The notes beneath the pieces were generated by a model. That model saw only the letters and a list, made by a program, of their open reading frames with translations. It did not search any database and had not been told where the DNA came from. 64,000 bases of DNA from Deltaproteobacteria bacterium (GTDB lineage: Bacteria > Myxococcota_A > UBA9042 > PHBI01): NCBI GenBank assembly GCA_020632715.1, contig JACKFA010000003.1, positions 372,001 to 436,000 of the forward strand, read 5' to 3'. A program made the translations under genes and the position numbers. Of the stretch, positions 26,902 through 34,931 are shown piece after piece. Position 1 is the stretch's first letter; each line of letters starts with the position of its first letter.

Positions 26902-28038
26902 GTGACGGTGACCGCCGAGTACGAGCTCGTTACCACGGTCGACGGCGTCCGGGACGTCGTCGACATGGCGACGAACGCGCTCCGGATCGGGCTCTCCGCC
27001 GAGATGAACGCGATGCACGCGTACAACGTCCGCGTCTGCCTGATCGCGCTCTCGATCGACGATCGTCTAGCCCTACTCGACGTGTCGGCGCTTCGGCTGC
27101 GCCCGATGGCGTTGAGGCCACTCGAGGCCCTGATCGAGGGGGGGACGGGGCCACGGCTGATCGTCCACGGCGGTGAGCAGCTGGTCGCGGCGTTCAAGCG
27201 CGACCTCCGGTTCGCGCCGAACCGGCTCTTTGACATCCAGCAGGCCGCGAGCCTCATCGGGTGGCCCCGGACGGGGCTGCGAGCGCTGATCGAGCGTGTG
27301 ACGGGCCAGGTCGTCGCGCCGCGGGTCGCGGTCGACTGGGGTACGCGTCCGCTCCCGCCTGGCGCGGCTGAGGCCGCGCTCGAGCACGTTCGTTGGCTCC
27401 CTCGGCTCGCCGCCGCGCTCGAAGCCGCGGTGACGGCGGCGGACCTCGAGGAGGAGGTCGAGATCGCCTCCGCCGAGGTGGCTTGGACGCCCGCGGGGCA
27501 TGGTCGGCCCGAGAGCGATGGCTTCATGGAGCTGCCCGGGGCCCGCCGACTACCCGAGCCGGCCATGCGGGTGCTCCGCGCCGCCTTCCTCTGGCGGGAC
27601 GCGAAGGCCCGAGAGCTCGACGTGCCGCCTGATCGGCTCATCAAGAACGCGGTCCTCGTCGAGTTGGCCGTCCGCCCGCCCGGGCGCGGCGACGACATCG
27701 CCCGGACGCCGTTTCACAGCCGCTTGCTCTACGGCGACCGACAGGAGCTCGAGGAGGTCATCGAGCGCGCGTCCGTGGGCGGATCGCCCGTCCCGCCGAA
27801 GCGAGAGCGCCCACCGCCGTCACCGGCGAGACGAGAGCGGACGAGGCGGCTCAAGGCGTGGCGAGAGGAGGAGGCGAGGGCGAGGGATGTAGGGCTCCAG
27901 GCCATCCTCCCGAAGAAGAGCCTCGACTATCTCGCAATCCACGGTGGGGATGACCTGGCGGCGGTCCCGATGCTCGGTACGCGTCGCGCGACTCGCTACG
28001 CCGAGGTCCTCCGCGCGCTGTGCGCCGTCGAGGATTGA
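26902..28038 (+). CDS. RNase D-like 3'-5' exonuclease fold with HRDC domain, active site degenerate
   Basis: 378 aa from GTG 26902, where the normal RNase D N-terminus (YELVTTVDGV) begins; an ATG at 26761 would add an unlikely Trp/Cys-rich leader overlapping the divergent gene. The whole chain aligns by motif with RNase D: Exo I region (IGLSAEMNAMHAYNVRVCLIAL), FDIQQAASLIG (about 110-120), DWGTRPLP, and an HRDC-like helical domain (about 215-260), plus a C-terminal helix-hairpin-like tail. The DEDD residues are mostly lost: DxE is S32-A-E34, the HxxxDL Asp is Gln, and the Exo III Asp is H162; only D111 stands. Probably a nucleic-acid-binding relative without nuclease activity. Confidence 0.78.
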   Translation: MTVTAEYELVTTVDGVRDVVDMATNALRIGLSAEMNAMHAYNVRVCLIALSIDDRLALLDVSALRLRPMALRPLEALIEGGTGPRLIVHGGEQLVAAFKRDLRFAPNRLFDIQQAASLIGWPRTGLRALIERVTGQVVAPRVAVDWGTRPLPPGAAEAALEHVRWLPRLAAALEAAVTAADLEEEVEIASAEVAWTPAGHGRPESDGFMELPGARRLPEPAMRVLRAAFLWRDAKARELDVPPDRLIKNAVLVELAVRPPGRGDDIARTPFHSRLLYGDRQELEEVIERASVGGSPVPPKRERPPPSPARRERTRRLKAWREEEARARDVGLQAILPKKSLDYLAIHGGDDLAAVPMLGTRRATRYAEVLRALCAVED

Positions 28039-28059
28039 GGCCGGCGCTCGTCGGTCTGA

Positions 28060-28390
28060 GGCTGGCCTTCGTCGGTCTGAGGCCGACGTTCGTCGGCCTG
28101 GCCCGTCGCCTGCGTTCGTCGCCCGGCGCCTGCGTTTCGTCGACCTGAGTCCTGCGTTCGTCGCCCGGCGCCTGCGTTTCGTCGCCCGGCGCCTGCGTTT
28201 CGTCGGCCTGAGGCTTTGCGTTCGTCGGCCTGAGGCTTTGCGTTCGTCGGCCTGGCGCCTGCGTTCGTCGGCCTGGCGCCTGCGTTCGTCGGCCCGGCGC
28301 CTGCGTTCGTCGGCCCGGCGCCTGCGTTCGTCGGCCTGGCGCCAGAGTTCGTCGGCCTGGCGCTTGCGTTCGTTCGTCGGTCTGAGGCCG
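28060..28390. repeat. intergenic 21-bp minisatellite
   Basis: Tandem units close to GCGTTCGTCGGCCTGGCGCCT, most regular at 28248-28375 (about six units), with degenerate and length-variant units (20-29 bp) on the left. They fill the 427-bp gap between the convergent RNase D-like and TerF-type genes. One frame reads as repeated LRSSAWR, but without a credible start or composition; I consider the block non-coding. There are no spacers, so it is not CRISPR. Confidence 0.85.
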
Positions 28391-28465
28391 TCGGTCGTCG
28401 GCTTGGCTGTCGCGGTCGGCCCTTGGAACGAAGGCTAGTCCTGGACTCCGCTCTCTGACCTCGGC

Positions 28466-30574
28466 CTACTGCACGGTCGGGTCATCGTCATCGAGCGATT
28501 CGCCGCGGCGAGCCGCTCGTCGCGCGCGGATCCTGGCGAGCCTCGCCTCGGCCTCCTCTCGACTCGCCGCCGACTCGACGGAGAGCCCGCCTGGCGACCT
28601 CAACGTCGCACCCCGACCGCCCACGCGAGGGGTCGGCGGGGCCTCTAGCGGGGGGCTCCTGCGGGGTGGCGCCCCTGGCGGCGCGTCTCGGTCAGGCGGT
28701 GGCGCCCCCCGCGGCGCGTCTCGGCGCGGTGTCGGCGACCCAGGCGCGGCGTCGGGGCGCGGCGGCAGCGTCCCAGGCGCGATGTCGTGGCGCGGCGGCG
28801 GCGACCCAGGCGCGGCGTCGTGGCGTGGCGGCGGCGTCCCAGGCGCGATGTCGTGGCGCGGCGGGGGCGTCCCAGGCGCGATGTCGTGGCGCGGCGACGG
28901 CGTCCCAGGCGCGGCGTCGCGTCGTGTTGCCGACGTCCCCAGCGCAGCGTCACGTCGTGGTGCCAGCGTCCCTGGCGCGGCGTCGCGTCGTGGTGCCGAC
29001 GTCGTTGGCGCGGCGTCGTGGCGCGGCGGCGTCCCTTGCGGTGCGTCTCTGCGCGGTGGCGGCGTCCCCGGCGAGAGCTCTCGGCGCGGTGGGGTCGTCC
29101 CCGGCGATGGTTCCTGGCGTGGCGGGGTTGTCTCTGGGGCGGCGTCTCGGCGCGGCGGTGTCCCTGATGAGGGTTCCCGGTGCGGCGACGGCGACGTCGC
29201 ACGACGTTGAGGAGCCACCTCCCGCGGTGGCGTCGCTGCGGAGTTGCGTCCAGGGTCGCGGCGCTCTTCAGTGTCCCGAGGCGCGTGGCGAGCCGGGGGC
29301 TTGGGAGGCGGGATCGGGGGTGGCTCCGTCGGTGGGCCGCTGCGCTCCGAGCGCGCGGCGCGCCGGACCTCGGTGCGATCGGCATCAGGGGACGGGCCCA
29401 GCTGGGGGCGTGGTGCCCGGCTCGTGGCGACGGGAGCGTCGACGCTGGTCGCGCGGTCGGGCGTCATGCCGACGGCCGGACGCCGCCCCTCCGCCGCGAG
29501 GTCATGCGGTGCCTGAGCCCGCGGACCGTGACTGCGTGCATCCTCGGGGAGCTCCGCGCTTCGCTTCGCGGCAGCCTCGGCCCCATAGGGACGCGTCATC
29601 GGCTGGGCTCGGCGCGCCGAGGGGACCGACGGGACGTCCGGGATGGGCGGCGGCTCGAGCGCCGCGCGCTCGCGCCGGCGCGCGAGGCGCGCGAGGCGCT
29701 CGGCTTCGCGGCGCGCCAGCTCCGCCTCCGGGGGCTCCGCCAGCTCGCGCTCGAGAGCTCGCGACTCGAGCGGCATCGGCGGGTCCTCGTCGGGAGGGAG
29801 AAGCATCGCGACGACGCGCTCGTGCTCGAGGTAGCTCGGGAACTCGTTCAGGAGCCCGACGAAGAGCTGTCGGGGCTCACGGAAGTCTCTGGGTTCGAAG
29901 AAGCCGCAGTTGTCGACGTAGCGGTCGGGTAGGCGATCGAGACGGCGTAGGAAAGCGAACTCGGGCGCCGGGATACCAGGGGGACTGATCCCGGCGAACT
30001 GAAAGAAGATCGGGAGGTGGCTCGCGCGCTGGATCACGCGCAGCGTCTCGGTGGGATCGTTGCAGTCGCCGCCAGTGACGACCATCACGAAGATCGGGAA
30101 CGGGCGCTGGTCGATGAGCGATGGGTATTCCCGGACCGTGCGCTTGAGCGCGCCGCCCACCTTGCGCTCGACCTCGGGCAGCGCCCACTCCTGCGGAAAG
30201 TACTTCCGGCAGATGGCCTCGAGCACCGGGGCGTAGCTGCAATCGGTTCGGAAGCGGCCGGGGTGGCTCGTGATCTCGCGATCCATCCAGCCGGCGATGT
30301 TCTCGCGCGTGAGCGGCGCCAAAGGATCGGCGTCGTCGGAGAACGCCCATCCCGGGACGACGCCGTCATCATCGAAGCAGAGCGAGAGCGCGAAGAGGTT
30401 CTCCACGAGCTCCCTGAGCATGCCGCTGATGTAGAGCGGCGCCATGGGGCGCGAGACGTCCAGCGCGAGGACGACCTCCGCGTCGATGCCATGGAGGCCA
30501 GACTCGACGAAGATATGGGTCGCCAACAGGCTGAGGCGCCGAATGTGCTCGGGGATCGCCTTCGGGTCCGTCAT
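28466..30574 (-). CDS. TerF-type vWA domain protein with long Pro/Arg repeat tail
   Basis: 702 aa. Residues about 1-225 match the vWA domain found in TerF and related tellurite/stress proteins: VVLALDVSRPMAPLYISGML, FALSLCFDDDGVVPGW, and VMVVTGGDCNDP. The MIDAS start reads DVSRP rather than DxSxS, so metal binding may be altered. After a charged helical linker (about 285-330) the last 350 residues are disordered and Pro/Arg-rich, with about 15 copies of an 11-residue unit of the form PPRHDIAPGTP. ATG 30574 is preferred over 30598 because GAGAG lies five bases upstream and a promoter places the transcript start near 30609. Confidence 0.85.
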   Translation of the reverse strand: MTDPKAIPEHIRRLSLLATHIFVESGLHGIDAEVVLALDVSRPMAPLYISGMLRELVENLFALSLCFDDDGVVPGWAFSDDADPLAPLTRENIAGWMDREITSHPGRFRTDCSYAPVLEAICRKYFPQEWALPEVERKVGGALKRTVREYPSLIDQRPFPIFVMVVTGGDCNDPTETLRVIQRASHLPIFFQFAGISPPGIPAPEFAFLRRLDRLPDRYVDNCGFFEPRDFREPRQLFVGLLNEFPSYLEHERVVAMLLPPDEDPPMPLESRALERELAEPPEAELARREAERLARLARRRERAALEPPPIPDVPSVPSARRAQPMTRPYGAEAAAKRSAELPEDARSHGPRAQAPHDLAAEGRRPAVGMTPDRATSVDAPVATSRAPRPQLGPSPDADRTEVRRAARSERSGPPTEPPPIPPPKPPARHAPRDTEERRDPGRNSAATPPREVAPQRRATSPSPHREPSSGTPPRRDAAPETTPPRQEPSPGTTPPRRELSPGTPPPRRDAPQGTPPRHDAAPTTSAPRRDAAPGTLAPRRDAALGTSATRRDAAPGTPSPRHDIAPGTPPPRHDIAPGTPPPRHDAAPGSPPPRHDIAPGTLPPRPDAAPGSPTPRRDAPRGAPPPDRDAPPGAPPRRSPPLEAPPTPRVGGRGATLRSPGGLSVESAASREEAEARLARIRARRAARRGESLDDDDPTVQ
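28640..29190 (-). repeat. 33-bp coding tandem repeat in the TerF-type gene
   Basis: Units of 33 bp (11 codons), most regular around 28760-28920, encode PPR(H/R)D(I/A)APGT-type repeats. Copy number could vary between strains by slippage. Shadow frames on the plus strand are also repetitive. Confidence 0.85.
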
Positions 30575-30615
30575 GAAGCTCTCTGACGCTCTCAGCATCG
30601 CGTCCGACGTCGCGC

Positions 30616-30644
30616 ATTGTCGTAGGATGGGCGCCCGTTATCAA
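30616..30644 (-). promoter_or_regulatory. sigma-70-type promoter for the TerF-type gene
   Basis: Minus strand: TTGATA (30644-30639), 17-bp spacer, GACAAT (30621-30616). The predicted start near 30609 leaves a 35-nt leader before ATG 30574. The best -35/-10 match noticed in the window. Confidence 0.5.
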
Positions 30645-30700
30645 CTTCCCTCGCGTCGAGGTGGTGATCGCGCTCCCTTCTCGGCGCCGCCCCGTCGCGA

Positions 30701-31363
30701 TCACGACCCCTGGGGCGGACTCTCCTCCCGCGCGCGCCGCCGTCGCCTGGCCATGAGCCACGCCATCGAGCCCACCAGGCTGGCGACGCCCAGCGAGACC
30801 CCGAGCACCAGCGGCAGAGTGCCTCCGGCGTCCTCGCCGATGTTCTCGGTCGCGTCGCGGACCTCAGTCGAACGCGCCGCGAGGAGGCGATCGATCGCGA
30901 GCGCGAGGCCGCGCCCCCGATCGACGCGGAAGACCGGCGTCGCCTCGGTCAGCTCGCGTTTGATCCGCGCGATCGGGAGCCCGAGGCCTCGCCCGCGCCA
31001 CCCGCGGCCGTTGAAGACGACGAGGAGCGTCTCGGCGGGGCGCCCGGCCGCGGCAGCCGCGAAGAGCGCGTCCACGTCGTCGAAGGGCGCGCCGAGCGGA
31101 AGACACACGACGTAGGCGCGGAGCCGTCGGGCGCGGGCGCGCTCGAGAGCCGTGAGGACCACGGCTCGACCGCGCGCGTCGAGGAGGTCGCCGATGTCCA
31201 CGAGCGTCTCGGTCTCGAGCCGCCCCGCGACGTCGCCAGGGTCGAAGCGGCGCGCCGTCGCCGCGTGTCCGTCGACGTCCGTCGGGGCCACGACCGCGCC
31301 CTCGCGCGTCGGGCGCGGCGTCTGTTCGGCCCCTGATGGCTCGGTCTCGTCGGGAGCAGCCAT
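30701..31363 (-). CDS. TPM-domain-like membrane protein
   Basis: 220 aa. The central region (about 50-155) follows the TPM fold pattern: LVDIGDLLDARGRAVVLTALERARARR, then a strand AYVVCLPLGAP and LLVVFNGRGW. A C-terminal transmembrane helix (about 183-205) is followed by an Arg-rich tail and preceded by an acidic spacer; no signal peptide is seen. TPM proteins occur in photosystem assembly and in stress/membrane-associated systems. Its ATG overlaps the ligase stop (TGATG), so the two are translationally coupled. The family call is moderate. Confidence 0.65.
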   Translation of the reverse strand: MAAPDETEPSGAEQTPRPTREGAVVAPTDVDGHAATARRFDPGDVAGRLETETLVDIGDLLDARGRAVVLTALERARARRLRAYVVCLPLGAPFDDVDALFAAAAAGRPAETLLVVFNGRGWRGRGLGLPIARIKRELTEATPVFRVDRGRGLALAIDRLLAARSTEVRDATENIGEDAGGTLPLVLGVSLGVASLVGSMAWLMARRRRRAREESPPQGS

Positions 31364-32928
31364 CAGTCGCCGTTCACGTCGGGCCCGACGCCGGAGAGCA
31401 CGTTCGTCGCGAGCTCGCGGACCGTCTCCATCGTGTCCGCATCGCCCGGGCCCTTGTCCGCCCGATACCCCTTCACCCGAGCGAAGCGCAGCGCGAGTCC
31501 TCCAGGATAGCGCGGGCTCCGTTGGAGCTCGTTGAACGCGATCTCCACGACGAGCTCGGGCCGCACGCGGACCACGTGCCCCTCCCGCGACGTCTCCCGC
31601 TCGAGGAGCGCCTCTGTCTGCCAGATCAGCGTCTCATCCGTGAGCCCCTTGAAGGTCTTCCCCAGCATGACGAAGTCGCCTGTCGCTTCGTCGCGAGCGC
31701 CCAGGTGGAGATTCGAGAGCCAGCCCTTTCGCCGGCCGCTGCCCCACTCGGCCGCGAGGACCGCCAGGTCCAGCGTCATCGTGGGCTTGAGCTTGAGCCA
31801 GCTCGCGCCGCGCGAGCCAGCCTCGTAGCGCGAGCGCCGATCCTTCACCATGATCCCCTCGTGGCCCGCGGCGACGACCCGGTCGAGGAACGCCTGCGCG
31901 GCGCTGGGGTCTGCGGTCACCAGGCGCTCGACGCGGCTCTCCGCGGGCACGATGCGCGCGAGCGCCGCCGCGCGCTCGTCGGCGGCGCGGTCGAGCAGCT
32001 CGTCGTCATCGACGAGCAAGCAGTCGAAGAAGAACGTCGAGAGCGGCAGCTCGAGGCGCATCGCGTCCACGTCGAGCCTGCGCCCGAAACGGCGCATCGT
32101 CTCCTGGAACGGGCGCGGGCGCCCGTCGGGCGAGAGCGCGATCACCTCCCCGTCGAGCAGCAGGCGGCGGGCAGGGAGGGCGCGCACGAGGTCCGCGACC
32201 TCGGGGATCGAGGCGGTGACGTCATTCTGCTGCCGCGAGTAGGCGACGACCCGCTCGCCGTCCTTGTGGACGAGGACCCGCGCGCCGTCGATCTTCGGCT
32301 CGAGCGCCGGCGCCGGGATCCGCGCGAGCGCGTCCGCGATGTCCTCCGCCGTGTCGGCGAGCATGGGGAGCACCGGGCGAAAGAGCTCGAGTCGGAACGC
32401 CGCGAGGCCCGCCGCCCCTTCCACGAGCGCCGCGACCGCGACGGGCGGTAGCCCGCCTGCCAGCATCGCCGCCCGGCGGAGCGCGCCCTCGTCGAGCTCG
32501 GCCGCCTCGGCGACCCCCGCGAGGACGAGCCCCTCGTTCGCCCCCTGGCGTAGCTCCCCCATGAGGAGCCGCGCGAGGAAGTCCTGTTCACCGGCGTTCG
32601 CGCGGCTGAGGAGCCCGCGCAGCCGCTCGACGCGCCGCCCTTCGGCGCCTGGCCCCGCGATCCCCGCGACCTCGTCGAACGCGCGGTCCACGTCGGCGAG
32701 CGTCAGGCTCGCCTCCTCCGCGACGCCCCCCGGGAAGGCGCGGGTCAGCGTGCGCGGGCCCACGCCGATGCGCCCCTGCGGCAGGACGCCGATGAGGTAG
32801 CTCACGGCGACCTCGATCTCCCGCCGGGCGAGACCCCCAAGGAGCGCGGCGAGCGCGGCCTGCTTCTTCTTCCTGGAGCGGGTCGCGGTGACAGCGCGCG
32901 ACGTCTCCACGAGCGCTTCGAGGTGCAT
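31363..32928 (-). CDS. ATP-dependent DNA ligase
   Basis: 521 aa from ATG 32928. Seals DNA nicks using ATP. The N-terminal DNA-binding domain (about 1-175) is followed by the nucleotidyltransferase core: motif I EPKIDGAR with adenylated Lys212, motif III STFFFDCLLVD, motif IV GHEGIMVKD, motif V ASWLKLKP, then an OB-fold (FVMLGKTFKG ... VVEIAFNELQRSPRYPGGLALRFARV). The architecture matches actinobacterial LigB/archaeal-type ligases rather than LigD. Such enzymes serve repair beside the NAD-dependent LigA. It heads a unit with the TPM-like gene. Confidence 0.95.
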   Translation of the reverse strand: MHLEALVETSRAVTATRSRKKKQAALAALLGGLARREIEVAVSYLIGVLPQGRIGVGPRTLTRAFPGGVAEEASLTLADVDRAFDEVAGIAGPGAEGRRVERLRGLLSRANAGEQDFLARLLMGELRQGANEGLVLAGVAEAAELDEGALRRAAMLAGGLPPVAVAALVEGAAGLAAFRLELFRPVLPMLADTAEDIADALARIPAPALEPKIDGARVLVHKDGERVVAYSRQQNDVTASIPEVADLVRALPARRLLLDGEVIALSPDGRPRPFQETMRRFGRRLDVDAMRLELPLSTFFFDCLLVDDDELLDRAADERAAALARIVPAESRVERLVTADPSAAQAFLDRVVAAGHEGIMVKDRRSRYEAGSRGASWLKLKPTMTLDLAVLAAEWGSGRRKGWLSNLHLGARDEATGDFVMLGKTFKGLTDETLIWQTEALLERETSREGHVVRVRPELVVEIAFNELQRSPRYPGGLALRFARVKGYRADKGPGDADTMETVRELATNVLSGVGPDVNGD

Positions 32929-32956
32929 GGGACTATGCTGGCCCGTGGCTTGCACA

Positions 32957-32996
32957 GCGGGGCGCGGGCTACGCCCCGCCGGGGTCTCGAGACCCC
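32957..32996. promoter_or_regulatory. hairpin plus perfect 16-bp palindrome upstream of the 33022 gene
   Basis: GCGGGGCG-CGGGCTA-CGCCCCGC (32957-32979) is an 8-bp stem, followed directly by the perfect palindrome GGGGTCTCGAGACCCC (32981-32996). They sit between the divergent ligase and lipoprotein starts. Either a leader structure or an operator; no assignment. Confidence 0.4.
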
Positions 32997-33021
32997 ACCC
33001 GGACAGACAGAAGGTTACGAC

Positions 33022-34767
33022 ATGATGCGGAAGAGCGCGATCCTGATCCTCACCTGCGCCGGCCTCGCTGCCTGCGCGAGCGACTCCTCGGGCGGCGGTG
33101 AGGACCTGCCCATCGACTCGGAGTACGGCAAGCCCATCCTCTCGGTGGACCAGGCCCAGGACGGGAAGGCCGACTCCTTCGACGGCGCCTACGGCCCCCG
33201 CACGAGCGGCCTCTCGGCCAGCACCGCGGTCTGGGCCCCGAACCGCCGCTGGTACGAGAAGGACGACGCCGCCGGGCTCGCCTGGTCCGCCAACAGCGGC
33301 CTCACCTGGGACCAGAAGTACAGCGCCTGGGTCGCGAGCCTCCCGCGTCTCGAGTCCGGCTACAGCGTCACGTTCACGCTCACCACCCCCTGGGGGAAGA
33401 CGCTGCCGTCGCCGCGCCTCGAGTGCGCCGAGACCGCCATGTTCCTCCGCGCGACCTTCGCCTCCTGGTACGAGCTCCCCTTCTACATGTCAGCCCAGTC
33501 GCCGAAGTACGGCCTCATCTACTTCGGCCACTTCGGCATCGTCGACCGGAACGGTGCCCGCGTCCCGGGCTACCCGTCCTTCGCCTCGGCCTACAAGGAC
33601 CACACGAGCCTCGCGAAGACCCTGACCGCCGAAGACCTCATCGCCCGCTGGCCCTCCGACACCTCGCTGCGCGGGCGCTCCCTCACGAAGCTCGCCGACG
33701 ACGCCAACGAGTTCCTCGGCGAGGACGCCTACGCTGGCGCCTACTTCGACGAGATCTTCCTCAACAAGCGGGCCGGCTACCTGCTCCTCTACCTCCTCAC
33801 CAACTTCGGCTCGATGCACCTCGCGACCGACGCCAACACATTCAACCTCGCTCCCGAGGCGGTCCGCCCGGGGGACGTCCTCCTCGAGCGCTGGCAGCGC
33901 CAGGGGATCGGCCACACGCTGGTCGTGAAGACCGTCGAGGAGAAGGTCGCGGGCAAGCTCTCCATCGAGGCCATGTTCGGCTCGATGCCGCGGATCCAGC
34001 CGCGCTGGTACGACACGAACCTCTCGAAGCCGTACTTCACGTCGCCCCTCACCGGCGGTGAGGGCGAGAGCTTCGATGGGGCGCGCTACGCCGCGCTCGG
34101 CGGTGGTCTCAAGCGCTGGCGGACGCCCGTCTCGAAGAACGGCCGTTGGTACAACATCATCCCCGTGTCCGACCGCGAGAGCTGGGTCGACGCCGCCGAC
34201 CTGGACGCGATCGCGGCGCGTCCGGCCCGCTTCGAGGAGCTCATGGGCGAGCTCACCTTCGAGGAGGAGCTCAACGTGCTCCTCGTCCGCATCGACACCG
34301 CGCGTGAGGCGCTCCAGCAGCACCCGGCCTCCTGTTCGAACCGCACGCGGCGCGAGGAGGCCTTCACCGAGCTCTACGCCCTCCTCGCCGACGAGAAGGG
34401 CATGGACGCCGAGGCGGTGGATCGCACCTACCGCACCTTCGACGACTACGTCTTCCCCGAGCTCGAGTACTCGAAGAGCAAGACCTGCTGCTGGAACAGC
34501 TCCACCTCCGAGATGTACCTCATCGTGACGACCTACAACGAGGTGCGTCAGCGCGAGGCGGCCCAGTGCCTCGAGCCCGTCGCCTTCAAGGCCGTCGGCG
34601 GCGGCTACGACGTGTTCGCGGACTACGCCGCGTCCATCGACAAGGCCGCGGAGTGGCGCGCCTGGAGCGAGGACGAGCCCTGCCCGCAGCGCGACGTCGT
34701 CGACGATCTCGAGACCGCGCATGCCTGGTCCGGCTTCTGTGCTGTGCGCGACGACGTACTCGACTGA
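33022..34767 (+). CDS. large lipoprotein, possible papain-like (NlpC/P60-type) fold
   Basis: 581 aa. The lipoprotein signal peptide ends at C18 (GLAAC), with a short Gly/Ser/Asp linker. The core has a Cys at the head of a helix (LECAETAMFLRATF, about residue 140) and later RPGDVLLERWQRQGIGHTLVVKTVEE (about 292-317), where His starts a strand. This Cys...GDV...GH order resembles NlpC/P60 and CHAP hydrolases, so a cell-wall or peptide hydrolase is possible, but that is inference. The C-terminal 150 residues are helical with several Cys (CC at about 491). AAGG precedes the ATG. Confidence 0.78.
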   Translation: MMRKSAILILTCAGLAACASDSSGGGEDLPIDSEYGKPILSVDQAQDGKADSFDGAYGPRTSGLSASTAVWAPNRRWYEKDDAAGLAWSANSGLTWDQKYSAWVASLPRLESGYSVTFTLTTPWGKTLPSPRLECAETAMFLRATFASWYELPFYMSAQSPKYGLIYFGHFGIVDRNGARVPGYPSFASAYKDHTSLAKTLTAEDLIARWPSDTSLRGRSLTKLADDANEFLGEDAYAGAYFDEIFLNKRAGYLLLYLLTNFGSMHLATDANTFNLAPEAVRPGDVLLERWQRQGIGHTLVVKTVEEKVAGKLSIEAMFGSMPRIQPRWYDTNLSKPYFTSPLTGGEGESFDGARYAALGGGLKRWRTPVSKNGRWYNIIPVSDRESWVDAADLDAIAARPARFEELMGELTFEEELNVLLVRIDTAREALQQHPASCSNRTRREEAFTELYALLADEKGMDAEAVDRTYRTFDDYVFPELEYSKSKTCCWNSSTSEMYLIVTTYNEVRQREAAQCLEPVAFKAVGGGYDVFADYAASIDKAAEWRAWSEDEPCPQRDVVDDLETAHAWSGFCAVRDDVLD

Positions 34768-34931
34768 CGCCCCGCCGCGCGCCCTCCCACGCGTACCTCG
34801 AGCGCGCCCTCCTCGCCGCTGCGCCGGACTCGGTCCGACTCCCCCCGGCCCTGCGTAGGCGCGCGCGGGCTCCTCAACGGCCGGCCGCCCGTGTAGGCTC
34901 GCGTACGCGTCCCCCGCCGATCGAGGAGCCC

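Noticed and set aside
24366..27176. 936-codon plus-strand open frame
   Set aside because: It runs over DUF2461, the thioredoxin lipoprotein and the methyltransferase, has Arg-rich shadow composition and no domain; the genes in other frames have clear motifs.
28060..28390. CRISPR array
   Set aside because: The units are contiguous without spacers, 21 bp long, and no cas gene is near.
28782..29210. Plus-strand repeat protein rich in SWRGGG units
   Set aside because: Mirror of the coding repeats of the TerF-type gene, which has a clear vWA domain in its own frame.
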